Shown one piece after another: positions 1 to 12,080 of a stretch of 64,000 bases of DNA; position 1 is the stretch's first letter, and each line of letters starts with the position of its first letter. Origin of the DNA: Hirsutella rhossiliensis (taxonomy: Eukaryota > Ascomycota > Sordariomycetes > Hypocreales > Ophiocordycipitaceae); NCBI RefSeq assembly GCF_020360975.1, contig NW_025408667.1, forward strand, positions 434,001-498,000, read 5' to 3'. The notes beneath the pieces are model-generated. The model was given only the letters and a program-made list of their open reading frames with translations. It had not been told where the DNA came from and did no database searches. Both the position numbers and the translations under genes were made by a program.

Positions 1-456
1 AGTACTTATTAATAAGGTAGCTTATATAGCTAAGAATAAACTAACGCCTTAAGTAAAGCGGAACTTATTTATTACTACTACTATTATAGTTAAAGAAAGA
101 AGAGAAAGAAAGGAAAGAAAAAAAAAGGATGCCCCCTTATATACCCCTTAGTAGAGGAAGGCTGCTTAAGGCTAAAAGGATAGGTAACCTAAGGCTTATA
201 TAGGTTTAGGCTAGCCGCTAGCCGCCTAAGGGTATATATAATAAGCCGCGCCCTTATTTATATAGCTAGCTAGCCGATAGGTATAGAGCTAGGTACTAGC
301 TACTTAGGTTAATAAGCGTAGGGACAATAAAGCTAGTAGGGCTAGTACGATTAATAAAAAAGGTAAGGTAGAGCTAGCGGTATAAAGAGCTTAAGGCTTA
401 ATTATATAAAAGCTATTAATAAGGTAGCGCCGCGCCGCGCTAAAGGGAAGGTATTA
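1..456 (+). mobile_element. RIP-degraded 3' internal end of a Gypsy-B family element
   Basis: This stretch is almost free of CpA/TpG and has no readable frame. I place it as the 3' internal end of the family-B Gypsy element because a family-B LTR follows directly at 457, and the last bases before it form a purine-rich tract (aaagggaaggta, 442-453) suitable as a polypurine tract for a plus-strand element. A purine-rich run at 93-130 (ga-rich, then ten A) and several tagc/cta runs are the only other visible features. No protein domain could be recognised. The element continues to the left of the window. Confidence 0.45.
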
Positions 457-644
457 TATAAGAGTCTTTAACTATTATAAGTTATAAGCTTAAGCTATAG
501 CCTAAGCTATATAGTTATATATAGAGGGCCGGATCCTATATATATATATATATAGGCTAGCTATATATAGAAAAGCTTAGTATAGCTTATTAATATTATC
601 CTATAAATAGTACCTATATATATACCTTTACTTACTCTATAATA
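457..644 (+). repeat. LTR of Gypsy family B (188 bp)
   Basis: It matches 58460-58645 along its whole length: both start tataagagtcttta, share ggccggatcctatatata in the middle, and end with ctctataata or ctttataata. The TA...TA ends are what RIP would leave of TG...CA. At 58460 the same repeat precedes gag of a plus-strand element, so here it is most likely the 3' LTR of an element whose body lies to the left. A third, inverted fragment lies at 51110-51151. Sequence of chromovirus A1 starts directly after it. Confidence 0.7.
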
Positions 645-2494
645 TTACGCTAAACTTAACTTCCTTTATACTCTTATTTATTTTTAGAGCTCCTTTAAAA
701 AGTTTCTTATTTAGTTTATCCTTTTATTTAATATAATTAACCTTAGTATCTTATAAAAGTAAAAGTAAGCTTAAAGGAACCTTATTATATATACTACTAC
801 CCTTATTATTAATATTACTTTAAGCGTTACTACTTTTATTAGCTAGTTTATAATTACTTATAAGTACCTAACGCTTTCTATCTTTATTAGTAGTAGTTTA
901 ACTATAAAGTCTATTAATAAGTATATAAACGGTTAGGATAGCGGTAGTAAGGGCTTTAAGAGTCTCTTTTAAAGCTACCTCTATATATACCCCTTCTTAT
1001 ATAGTTTATAGTTAGCGATAAGCCGCCTTACTATCGCCGACTAGCTAGGCTAAAAGAATTCTTAGGCTAGTATCGCTAAGGTCCCTTTTCTTCTTAGGTA
1101 TCCTACCGCTATTAAGTTATACGTCCGCTAAGCTATCTATATATAAAGTATATTTTATTCCTTAGCCCCTTTTTCTTTATAGTACTTTAGCCTCCTTAGT
1201 ACTTATAGCTTATTATAAAAGTATAACTATCTCTTAATATTAATTATATATTTACTTAGCTATACCTTTAATTATTATTTTAGTACTAGTAATCTCTCTC
1301 TTTTATATACTACTTAGAATACTACTTAGTACTCCTTATTTTTCCCTAGCGCCTTTATTTACTTCTCTTATAGCTCTTAGTTATTAAATATTAATATAAG
1401 GTTAGCTTATTCCTAGGGTATAATTTAGCCTAAGTTTAAGTTAAGTTTTAGTTAGTTATCGCCCTTATTTACCTCCTTCTTAGGTTATTTAGCGGGCCCC
1501 CCCGCTCCGCTAATATATACTACTACGCCTACCCCTCCTCTACCTACTTATAGCGCTACTACTACCGCCCTATCTTAAATTAAGCGTCCTAGTAAGTTAG
1601 CGTATTAGCCCTTAGTAAGGACTAAGCGGCCTAATAGGTACGCGGTCTTTAAAATTATTTAGACTACCTATCTTATCTCCTTTTTATCTATTTCGCCCGC
1701 TAGCCGATCCTACTTATAATAAGATAGCGCGTTAAGCACCGCCGCTAGCTTCCTTAGCTAGAACTTTAATATAAAGTTATAAGATATAAGCTTTATTACT
1801 TATTAGCTTTCTCTCTTATTTAACTTTTTCTTTATTATAAAGTACCTTACCTTAAGTTATTATAGTTAGTTAGTACTATAAAGGTAGGTATATTCTAGGG
1901 TTTTACTCCTTAAAAGTCTAAGTACTATATAATTATAAGTATCTCTTTATTATAGATTAAGTAGTTATACTTTACTAAGTTTAGTCTCTTTAAAAAGAAT
2001 CCTATTAAGTATTATATACTATCTAGCCCTACTTACGCCCCCCTTATTATATATCTAGAATAGTTTATCTTTAAGTATATTTCTTTTTTTAGGTTATAGA
2101 GTTATAGTACTAAGGCGTTATAAGAGCGTTTTAAATAAACTTAAACGCTACTTAATACTTATCTATTTACTTAAAGATCGCGCCCTTTTTATAAAGGCTA
2201 TTTAAGTATATTAATACCTTTATATAAAGTAGTATAAAAGCTTAGTAGTAGTTTACGAAGTTAAAGAAGCTCTAAACTCCTTTTATATTCTAAGGTACTT
2301 ACTAAGTCTATATTACCTAGATCGTCTTTAAGTTATATTAAACTTTGCCCTTTACTTATATAATAAAGCCTAGGTACTTAACCTCCTTTATTATAAAGTT
2401 ATACTTTCTTAGGTTTAGCGTTAAGCTTACTTTTTATAGCTTTTAAAGTACTCTTACTACCTTCTCTTAATAGTCTTAAAGAGACCTTAATAAG
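645..2494 (-). pseudogene. Outer chromovirus A1, left part: RT end, RNase H and truncated integrase
   Basis: The segment is a diverged direct copy of 4794-6640 in the inner element A2. On the minus strand it holds the end of the reverse transcriptase (after the catalytic motif), RNase H (about 1690-1940) and integrase as far as the GTNW-like region near 690-730, where it is cut off by the family-B LTR. Most in-frame stops are TAA/TAG at positions where A2 or the family has Gln/Trp codons, as RIP predicts. The right edge, aataag at 2489-2494, is the left copy of the target duplication made when A2 inserted. The rest of A1 resumes at 9358. Confidence 0.8.
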
Positions 2495-2751
2495 TATTAA
2501 GGGCTAGCGTATACTTAGTATAGTAGTATAGGGCCGAATAATTATTTATCTAAAGCTAAGGAAAAAGGAGGAAAACTCTATCTTAGTCGCGATAGTTATC
2601 TATCTTCCTTAGTCCCTAGCTCGACCTATATTTAGGTACTATTCGGCCTAAGTTTAGGTCGAGCTCTACCTATATATAGGTCTACTTCGGCCTAACTTTA
2701 GCGCGGTCGCTATAGTATAACCTTAGCCTTCTATAGGCATAGCCTATAATA
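2495..2751 (-). repeat. 3' LTR of chromovirus A2 (257 bp)
   Basis: Same length as the partner at 9101-9357 and very similar to it, and also to the A1 LTR at 11824-12080. It contains the pair tcgacctatatttagg and cctaagtttaggtcga, a near-inverted repeat present in all three LTRs. Ends are TATTA...TAATA. Confidence 0.9.
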
Positions 2752-3074
2752 CTACCCCCGCTCTCCCCCTCTTATCGGTAGTGCTCCCGTTCCTCTCTTA
2801 CCGCCTTTCTATTATCGCTATCCATTTTTTCTCGGCGCGCGCGGTCGCTTCCTTCCGCCTTATGCTCGCCCTATCCCTCTATACCCCGCCCTTTTATACG
2901 CCCGTTCCGCCCTCTCCTTCCCTCCTCCGCGTATATACCCTTATACCTTACTAACTATATACGTGCCCCGCTACGTATAAATACCCCTCTTTTATCCTCT
3001 CTCTTTCTTCCTTTCTTTTTCCTCTTTTAAGCTTTACTCCCTCCGCGCGCGCGCCCTTACTCTACCTAACTTCT
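2752..3074 (+). promoter_or_regulatory. Pyrimidine-rich tract with plus-strand TATA box inside A2
   Basis: Between the A2 3' LTR and the antisense frame the plus strand is very rich in C and T (ctctccccctc, ccttccctcctcc, ctctctttcttcc). A TATA-like tataaata lies at 2976-2983 and is followed by a long CT run (2984-3035). CT-rich stretches downstream of a TATA box are common around transcription starts in filamentous fungi. The arrangement is suitable for starting a plus-strand transcript, opposite to the retroelement. This is inference from motif order only. Confidence 0.35.
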
Positions 3075-3701
3075 ATCGCCGCGCCGCGCTATATTATAAC
3101 TACTACGGGCCCTCGCACGCCTACTAGCTTCTCTACTCCGCGTAGCGGCACCCCGCCTCCTAGCACGCTAGGCGACTATACTCTACCGCCTTTACGCTAG
3201 TCGACGCGTCCGTTTATATCTCCTAGTAAGCGTAGCGCGACCTATAGCACTACTATACGGCGGCTACCCTATCTCGCCTATATAGGCCGAATAACGTCGC
3301 TAAGCGTCGAGATATAGTATAGTGCCTACTAGAATTAAGCGTTGCCGCGTACTTATAACTACTTCGCTTATACCCGCGCTAGATTACGCTACCTTCCTAT
3401 CTATTACTCCCCCTTAACTTTATTCGATAAGATGCTAATATAATAGTAGTATACTAAGGATATAATCGCCGCTACTAACGCCCTCTAAGACTATATATCT
3501 TAAAGGACGTTCGATAACTATTAGAGCGACCTTTATATATATACTCCCTTCCTCCTTTAACCTTATCTTACCGTTTATCTTTAACTATTATTTTAGTATA
3601 CTAAGCTTACCCGCGCCGCTATATTTACGCGCTAGGCCTAGATATACCTTAATATCTTAAAGTAATCGGGCGGTAGTTTAGGGGCGTTTATAATTAGTTA
3701 A
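3075..3701 (+). pseudogene. Decayed antisense ORF in the 3' region of chromovirus A2
   Basis: One plus-strand frame from 3075 runs for about 208 codons to TAA at 3699. It is interrupted only by about two dozen TAG/TAA codons, the pattern of a real coding frame after RIP, since CAG/CAA become TAG/TAA. The readable part starts with a Ser/Thr/Pro-rich stretch (about residues 9-40) and continues into a region rich in Tyr, Leu and Arg. No known domain was recognised. It lies opposite to gag-pol, between chromodomain and LTR, with a TATA box and CT tract upstream. It may be an accessory gene of this family or a captured host gene. A clean start codon cannot be assigned. Confidence 0.4.
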
Positions 3702-4016
3702 AATTAAGTCGGTGTCCTTAGTACGTCTTACTATATCTATATCTTATCTTATTATATCCTACCTTTATCCCTATCTTTATCTATCCTCTATTGCTATCTA
3801 TCTTATATCTATCCCCTATCTATCCTCTATTATTTCCCTTTAGTGCTATAGTTCTTCTCTATCCTTTCCTTATTCTTTAATAAGCGTCCCTTATCTCTTA
3901 CCTCCTTCTCTTTCTCTCCTTTCTATCTTTTATTTCCCCTTCCTTATCTTCCGCCCTCCTCTTTATCCCTTTCTCTCGCCCCTCCTTTATTATTCTCCCT
4001 TACGTTTCCCTACTAT
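3702..4016. other. Pyrimidine-rich spacer between antisense ORF and pol end
   Basis: About 300 bp of simple, tat/ctat-rich sequence, then CT-rich sequence (3780-4010). On the sense strand of A2 this is a purine-rich 3' untranslated region just downstream of the chromodomain. No gene is visible. Confidence 0.5.
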
Positions 4017-7000
4017 CTCTTAAATCCCTCTAGGGCTTCCGTCTCTTAGAAGTCGTCTAGCGGGTACTATAATAGGTTTATATACCCTTACTATTTTATA
4101 AGTACCTATCGCTATCTACCTCTCCCCCTCCGTTTCTACCGCGCTTACTAGATCTCTTCGACGATATACTTAGGCTCGTTATCCTCCCTAATTACTAGTA
4201 GCGGTTAGTAGTCGTCGACTACCTATCTAGGTAGTAGGTTCTTTACCGCCTAGCGGAGAAATTCTACGTAGAGCTTCTTATATACCCTCCTTAGTATATC
4301 GAGCTCTACTATATATAAGCTTACTACATTCGTTATAATATACTTTTAGTATAGCTAGTCGAGCTTCTTATATAGCCGGTTAGTTATATATTTAGCTATA
4401 TCTACCTATACCTTATCGCTTACTTTAAACCTCTCTACTAAGGCTCTCCTTTAGTTCGCTATTTCCTCTTATCTTACCTACGCCGCGATAATAGCGGTTT
4501 ATAAGAAGTCGGTTACCTCTCTTATCCTTTAAGCGAGCTCCTTTACCCCCCTTACTTCTAGCACTAGCGGCCCCTCCTCCCTCGCTATTTAAACTAGCTC
4601 GATATTATATTTATATATCGCGAAGAACGGGCTTACGCCTATTATTAACGCTACGCGGTTATTTAGTACGGCTTATACGTATAGCAGCTATGCTCCTTAG
4701 TCGTCCTAGCTATAGTAAACGTATACTTAAAGGTATGCCTATACTTCTTAGTTCGCGCGCTTAGTTAACCTATCTATCTATAGGTAGTATACTAAACTTA
4801 ACTTCCTTTATACTCCTATTTATCTATAGAACTCCCTCTAAAAGCTTTCTATTTAGTTCGTCCCTTTATTTAATACGATTAACCTTAGTATCTTATAAAA
4901 GCGGAAGTAAGCTTAGAAGAACCTCGTTACGTATACTACTGCCCCTATCGTTAATATCGCTTTAAGCGTTACCGCCTTCGTTAGCTAGTCCGTAATTACC
5001 TAAAGGTACTTTACGCTTTTTATCTTAGTTAGCGGTAGTTCGACTATAAAGTCTATCGATAGGTATATAAACGGTTAAGACGGCGGTAGTAAGGGCTTTA
5101 AGGGTCCCTTTTAAAGTTACCTCTATATATACCCCCTCCTATATAGTCCGTAGTTCGCGACGAGCCGCCTTACTATCGCTAACTAGCTAGGCTAAAAGAA
5201 TTCTTAGGCTAGTATTACTAAGGTCCCCTCTCTCCCTAGGTATCCTACCGCCGTTAAGTCGTGCGTTCGTTAGGCTATCTATACCTAAAGTATATCTTAT
5301 TCCTTAGCCCCCTCTCTTTTATTATACTTTAGTTTCCCCGGTACCTATAGCCTCTCCTAAAAGCGTAACCGTCTCCTAACGTCGATTATATATTCGCTTA
5401 GCTATACCTTTAGTTACTATTTTAGTGCTAGCGATCTCTCCCCTTCGCGTACTACTTAGAATACCGCTTAGTATTCCTTATCTTTCCTTAACGCCTCTAT
5501 TTATTTCTTCTATAGCTCTTAGTCGTCGAATACTAGTATAGGGTTAGCTTATTCCTAGGGTATATTTCGGCCTAAGTTTAGGTTAAGTTTTAGTTAGTTA
5601 TTGCCCTTATTCGCTTCCTCCTTAGGTCGTTTAATAGGCCCCCCCGCTCCGCCGATATATACTATCGCGCTTACTCCTCCTCTACCTACCTATAGCGCCG
5701 CTACTACCGCCCTATCTTAAGCTAAGTATCCCGGTAAGTTAGTATATCGGCCCCTAGCGGGGACTAGGCGGCCCCGTAGGTATATAGTCTCCGGAATTAT
5801 TTAGACTACCCGCCCTATCTCCCTTTTATCTATTTCGCCCGCCGGCCGATCCTACTCTTAGTAGGATAGCGCGTTAGGCACCGCCGCTAGCCTCCTTAGC
5901 TAGAACTCTAGTATAAAGTTATAGGATATAAGCTTTATCGCCTATTAGCTTTATCTCTTATTTAACTTCTTCTTTATTATAAAGTACCTTAAGTTATCGT
6001 AGTCGGTTAGTACTATAATAGCGGGTATATTCTAGAGTTCTACTCCTTAGAAGTCTAAGTACTATATAATTACGAGTATCTTTTTATTATAGATTAAGTA
6101 GTTATACTCCGCTAGGTTTAGTCTCTTTAAGAAGAATCCTACTAAGTATTATATACCGTTTAGCCCTACCTATATTAGCGCCCCCCCTATTATATATCTA
6201 GAATAGTCCGCCTCTAGGTATATTTCTCTCTCTAGGCTATAGAGTTATAGTACTAAGGCGTTATAGAAAGCGTTCTAGATAAACTTAAATACTACTTAGT
6301 GCTTATCTATTTACTTAAAGGTCGCGCCCTTCTTATAAAGGCCGTCTAAGTATACCGATGCCTCCGCGTAGAGTAGTATAAAGGCCTAGTAATAGTTCGC
6401 GAAGCTAAGGAAGCTCCGGACTCCTCTTACGTTCTAGGGTACCCGCTATATCTATATTACCTAGATCTTCTCTAGGTTATATCGAACCTTACCCCCTACC
6501 TATATAATAAAGCCTAGGTACTTAACCTCCTTTATAGTAAAGTTATACTTCCTTAGGTCTAATATTAAGCCTGCCTTTTATAGCTTTTAAAGTACCCTTA
6601 CTACCTTCTCTTAATAGTCTTAGAAAGACCCTAATAAGTAGATTAAGACATCGTTTATATACGCTATAACGAACTTATATAGGTACTCCCTTAGTACCTT
6701 ATTAATATATCGTTAGAAGGTAGCTAGCGTCCCTATTAAGCCGAATAAGTATACTTACTACTTAAATAATCCGAACCTTATCCGAAAGGCTATCTTAAAC
6801 TTATAGCCCTCTACTATCTAGATCTTATAAAACGCCGCTATAACATTAAGCTTTATAAACTACTTTGCCTTTATAAGTATCTATAGTATCTTTATAATTA
6901 AGGGTAGCGCGTACCTATCCCTTTTTATAATCGCGTTTAGGGCCCGGTAGTTATAGTAAAATTATAAGCGACCGTTTAACTTTTAGGTAAAGAGTACTAG

Positions 7001-9090
7001 GGCCGCGGCTAAGGAGCTACTTAGGCAGATTAGGTTTACCTTTATTAGCTCGCTTAGGGTCTTCCTTAGTACTAAGAGTTCCTCCCTTAATATATTATAA
7101 AGGGGTCCTTATAGTAAGGGGGGCTTTACCCTATCTTTATTTAGTATTAGGTTAATCTTATAGTCTACCCCTAGCCTATATAAGGGTATCTCTAAAGCCT
7201 TCTCTAGTATAAAGAGGTCTAGGTATATATCTAGCGCCTACTTTAGTATATAGTCCGCTAGGTCTACCGCTATCTTTAGCTAGAGTGCTCTCTCTACGTC
7301 CTTTATCGTAATCGCTTAGATATTAACTATCCTCTACCTTCCCTTATTATCCCTTACTGCCCTCTCCCTTTAATATTCCGCTATAAATACTACCGCGCTA
7401 ATAATCTTTACCCCTTAGATCTATTCTACCCTCCTTATTACTTCCGATCTTTATAGGCTAATCTAGATCTTAGCCTTACTATACCGAATCTAATCCCCTA
7501 CTACGTTATATATTACTCGGTTCTTCTTTATCTATAGCCTTCCTAGGAATATATCGTAGCTTAGCCTAGGGACTACGTATATAAAGGTCTACTTTATATA
7601 GCCGTTAATATCTATCTTAAATACTACGATTCCTTTTATTTATAGGGCTAGAGTATCTTTTAAGAACGGCCCTAGTTATCTTCTCCTTTTATTAGTAAGA
7701 GGCATCTATAGCTTCTTTACTACCCTCTCGCTTACTACGGTATAGTAATTATAGCTAGTATCTATAAGCGCGTTAAGTCCCTTCTTCCTATTAATACTTA
7801 CCCTTAGCGTTACTAGGCCTAATATAAGATAGTCCCTTATTAACTTCTAAGCTTCTTACTATTTCTCTTCTACCCTTAGCGCCCGACTTTACGCTAGGGT
7901 TCCCTTTTTTCTAAGTCGTTATTATCCTTAGCGTCCCTCTCTTCCTTTATTACGCCCGCCCTCTAGGGTTCCTATCTTCTCTTTTTATAATAGAGCGCGA
8001 TATATCCTCTAACTCTATAGTTAAAGTACGTTTAGTTCTCTAGCTAGCTTTACCCCTCCCTTTATTTATCTAAGGCGTTAATACCGGTTATTAAGGTATC
8101 CCTATCTTTATCCTTCCTTTCCTAGGGGTATATATCCGCTAGTCTCCTTTAATTTAAAGGGGGTTATCTTATTTACTAGACCCTCTCTAGCTTAGCTGCT
8201 ATTTACGCTACCTAATTAGTATAGGCGGCGAAGCTTAATATAGGGAGGTCGACTATAGCTAACGCCTCGCGGAGCTAGATTCTTAGAGCCCCCTTTAAGA
8301 AGACGATCTAAACGTCGTATAGCTAGGACCCGCCCCTAGCCTTAAAGAGTCTCTACTCGAACTTTAGGAGGAACGCTATAAACGTTTAACTTTCCCCTTA
8401 TTTTATTATCTAAATCGCCGCCGCCGCGTATAACTAGATATCTATATTAAGGTAGATTAAGTTAAGGTACTTTAGGAATTCCTTTTAATCGTAGCCCCTC
8501 TCCGCCCTTATTCTATAGTATATAGTAACCGTTTATTATAGCCTAGCGTCTAGGTAGTTATAGATAAGGTAGAAGATTTCCCTTAAGCTTAAGAAGAATT
8601 CTTCGTCGATCTTATACTTCTCCTATATATATTATACCTATAGGGTATAGTGCCGTCGTTATCTATCGAATTTTCCTAGGCTTAAGAGAGGCTTCCTATA
8701 GCTATTCTTCCTTACTACCTCCCCCTTAATCGTAGGCGTTACTGCCCCCCCCGTCGCCCTTAAGGGCGGCATTAAACTACTTACTCCGCCCCTAGCCCCC
8801 TCTTATATACCCGTCTATATTAGTTTATCTATCCTTTAGTATATCCTCTTAATCTAGCCGATTAGTTCCTATATCTATAGTTAGCTTTATATTACCTAAT
8901 ACCTTATTTCTACCTCTCTTACCTATAGCGAGAGTATTACTTACTCTATTATTAGCCGGGCGTCTAGCCCTCCTATTACTACTCCTTACCGTCCTTAGGC
9001 CTATTCTCCCTCCTTAAGGTCGTTAAGATATCTATATTATATCCTTTTAGTCCGATCTCTCTCTAGGCTTTATAGCCTTATCTAAAAGGA
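4017..9090 (-). pseudogene. A2 gag-pol with chromodomain, RIP-inactivated
   Basis: Read on the minus strand. Gag occupies about 8040-9090 and ends in a CCHC knuckle (7990-8035; reads FNYRVRGYI, with Cys and His lost to Tyr). Retropepsin follows (ALIDT near 7760), then RT with a degenerate SLRFCVDYRALN-type motif (6925-6985) and YI(D/N)DVLIY at 6638-6660. RNase H lies at 5850-6090 (LTDYDNLRYF), integrase at about 4560-5560 (IDFIVELPLT at 5036-5075, GTNW-like at 4842-4877), and a chromodomain at 4030-4190 (EPKYIVEEI, then a VLIK-x2-GY stretch). Many TAA/TAG stops replace Gln/Trp codons, so no product is possible. Order and chromodomain identify a chromovirus. Confidence 0.85.
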
Positions 9091-9100
9091 GCTTTAGATA

Positions 9101-9357
9101 TATTAAGGGCCGGCGTATACTTAGTATAGTAGTACGGGGCCGAATAATTATTTATTTAAAGCTAAGGAGAAAGAAGGAAAACTCTATCTTAGTCGCGACG
9201 GTTATCTATCTTCCTTAGTCCCTAGCTCGACCTATGTTTAGGTGCTATTCGGCCTAAGTTTAGGTCGAGCTCTACTTATACGTAGGTCTACTTTAGCCCG
9301 ACTTCGGCGCGGTCGCTATAGTATAACCTTAGCCTTCTATAGGCATAGCCTATAATA
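9101..9357 (-). repeat. 5' LTR of chromovirus A2 (257 bp)
   Basis: Partner of 2495-2751. On the sense strand gag follows it after a short leader. No tRNA-like primer site was recognised; instead the leader holds the inverted pair tctaaa/tttaga at 9081-9098, so self-priming is possible but not shown. Confidence 0.9.
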
Positions 9358-11823
9358 ATAAGTAAATTAAGATACTATTTATATACGCTATAACTAACTT
9401 ATATAGGTATTCTTTTAATACCTTATTAATATATTATTAAAAGGTAGCCGGCGTCCTTATTAAGTTAAATAAATATACTTATTACTTAAATAATCTAAAC
9501 CTTATTTAAAAAGCTATCTTAAACTTATAGCCTATTAATATCTAGATCTTATAAAACGCTACTATAATATTAAGCTTTATAAACTACTTTACTTTTATAA
9601 GTATCTATAGTATCTTTATAATTAAAGGTAGTATATACTTATCTCTCTTTATAATTGCGTTTAAAGCTTAGTAGTTATAGTAAAATTATAAGCGACTATT
9701 TAACTTTTAGGTAAAGAGTACTAAGGCTATAGCTAAGGAGCTACTTAAGTAGATTAAGTTTACTTTTATTAGCTTACTTAAAGTCTTCCTTAGTACTAAG
9801 AGTTCCTCCCTTAATATATCGTAGAGGGGTCTTTATAGTAGTAAGGGCTTTACCCTATTCTTATTTAGTATTAAGTTAATCTTATAGTCTACCCCTAGCC
9901 TATAAAGGGGTATCTTTAGAGCCTTCTTAGGTATAAAGAGGTCTAGGTATATATCTAGCACTTACTTTAAGACATAGTCTACTAGGTCTACTACTATCTT
10001 TAGCTAGAGCGCTCTCTTTATATCCTTTATTATAATCGCTTAGATATTAACTATCTTTTATTTCCCTTTATTATCCCTTACTACCCTCTCCCTTTAATAT
10101 TCTACTATAAATACTACCGCGCTAATAATCCTTACCCCTTAGATTTATTTTACCCTCCTTACTACTTCCGATCCTATAGGATTATTTAGATCTTAGCCTT
10201 ACTATACTAAATCTAATCTCTTACTATATTATTTATTACTTAGTTCTTTTTTATTTATAGCCTCCCTAGGAATATATTATAGCTTAGCTTAAGGACTATA
10301 TATATAAAAGTCTACTCTATATAGCTATTAATATCTATCTTAAATACTATAATTCCTTTTATCTATAGGGCTAGAGTATTATTTAAGAATAGCCCTAGTT
10401 ATCTTTTCTTTTTATTAGTAGGAGGTATCTATACCTTTATTACTACCCTCTCGCTTACTATAGTATAGTACTTATAGCTAGTATTTATAAGCGCGTTAAG
10501 TCTCTTTTTCCTATTAATACTTACCCTTAGCGTTACTAGGCCTAGCGTAAGGTAGTCCCTTATTAACTTCTAAACTTCTTACTATTTCTCTTTTACCCTT
10601 AGCGCTTAACTTTAAGCTAAGGTTCCCATTTTTCTAAGTTATTATTATCCTTAGCGCCCCTCTCTTCTTTTATTATGCCCGCCCTTAAGGGTTCTTACCT
10701 CCTCTTCTTATAATAAAGCGCGATATATCCTTTAACTCTATAGTTAAAGTACGTCCGATTCTCTAGCTAGCTCTACCCTTCCCTTTATCTATTTAAGGCG
10801 TTAATACTAGTTATTAAGGTATCCCTATCTTTATCTTTCCTTTCCTAGGGGTATATATCCGCTAGTCTCTTTTAGTTTAAGGGGGGTTATCTTATTTACT
10901 AGACCCTCTTTAGCTTAGCCGCTATTTACGCTACTTAATTAGTATAAGCGGCGAAGCTTAATATAAGGAAGTTAACTATAGCTAATACCTTATAGAGCTA
11001 GATTCTTAGAGCCCCCTTTAGGAAGACGATCTAAACGTTATATAGCTAGGACCCCCCTCTAGCCTTAAAGAGTCTTTACTTAAACTTTAGGAAGAACGCT
11101 ATAAACGTCTAACTCTCTCTTTATTTTATTATTTAGATCGCCGCTACTATATATAACTAGATATCTACGTTAAAGTAAATTATATTAAAGTACTTTAGGA
11201 ATTCCTTTTAATAGTAGCCCCTCTTTACCTTTATTTTATAATATATAGTAACTATTTATTATAGCCTAGCGTTTAAGTAGTTATAGATAAGGTAGAAGAT
11301 TTCCTTTAAGCTTAAAAAGAATTCTTTATTAATCTTATACTTTTCCTATATATATTATACTTATAAGGTATAGTACTATCGTTGCCCGTTAAATTTTCCT
11401 AGGCTTAAGAGAGGCTTCTTATAAGTATTCTTCTTTATTATTTCTCCTTTAGTCGTTAACGTCGCTGCCCCCCCTATTACTCTTAAGGGCGGTATTAAAC
11501 TACTTATCTCGCCCTTAGCCCCCTTTAGTATACCTATCCTTATTAGTTTATCTATCCTTTAGTATATCCTCTTAATCTAGCTAATTAGTTCTTATATCTA
11601 TAGTTAGCTTTATATTACCTAATACCTTATCTTTACCTCTCTTACTTATAGCGAGAGTATCGCTTACTTTATTATTAGCTAGGCGTTAGGCCCTTATATC
11701 GCTACTCCTAGCTATCCTTATACCTATTCTTCCCCTTCTAGGTTATAAAGATATCTATATTATATCCTTTAAGCCCGATCTCTCTCTAAGCTTTATAGCC
11801 TTATCTAAAAGGAGCTTTATATA
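9358..11823 (-). pseudogene. Outer chromovirus A1, right part: gag, protease and RT
   Basis: A direct, more heavily mutated copy of 6636-9100. On the minus strand it contains gag (about 10770-11800), the zinc knuckle remnant (10720-10765), retropepsin (10468-10505, reading about ALINT) and RT up to the YIDDVLIY region, where it is cut by the A2 insertion. Its left edge begins with the duplicated ATAAG (9358-9362). Stops are of the RIP type throughout. Confidence 0.85.
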
Positions 11824-12080
11824 TATTAAGGGCTAGCGTATACTTAGTATAGTAGTATACGGCCGAATGATTATTTATTTAAAGCTAAGGAGAAAGGAGG
11901 AAAACTCTATCTTAGTCGCGCTAGTTATTTATCTTTCTTAGTCCCTAGCTCGACCTATATTTAAGTACTATTTAGCCTAAGTTTAGGTCGAGCTCTACCT
12001 ATATATAGGCTTACTTTAGCCCGACTTTAGTATAGTCGCTATATTATAACCTTAGCCCTTTATAAGTATAGCCTATTATA
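11824..12080 (-). repeat. 5' LTR of outer chromovirus A1 (257 bp)
   Basis: Same length and layout as the two A2 LTRs (tattaaggg...cctattata). It ends inside the left part of Copia copy 1, and the five bases after it are cctat. Because the left LTR of A1 is missing, that target duplication cannot be confirmed. Confidence 0.85.

Larger units (their letters stand above)
2495..9357 (-). mobile_element. Complete chromovirus A2 (Ty3/Gypsy), nested in A1
   Basis: This is a full-length LTR retrotransposon of 6863 bp. Two 257-bp LTRs (2495-2751 and 9101-9357) start tattaaggg and end cctataata, the RIP forms of TGTTA...TAACA. The flanking ATAAG (2490-2494 and 9358-9362) is a perfect 5-bp target-site duplication. 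Removing the insert rejoins the two halves of A1 exactly. Gag, protease, RT, RNase H, integrase and a chromodomain follow in this order on the minus strand. About 1.2 kb of extra DNA lies between the chromodomain and the 3' LTR and includes an antisense frame. Confidence 0.9.
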
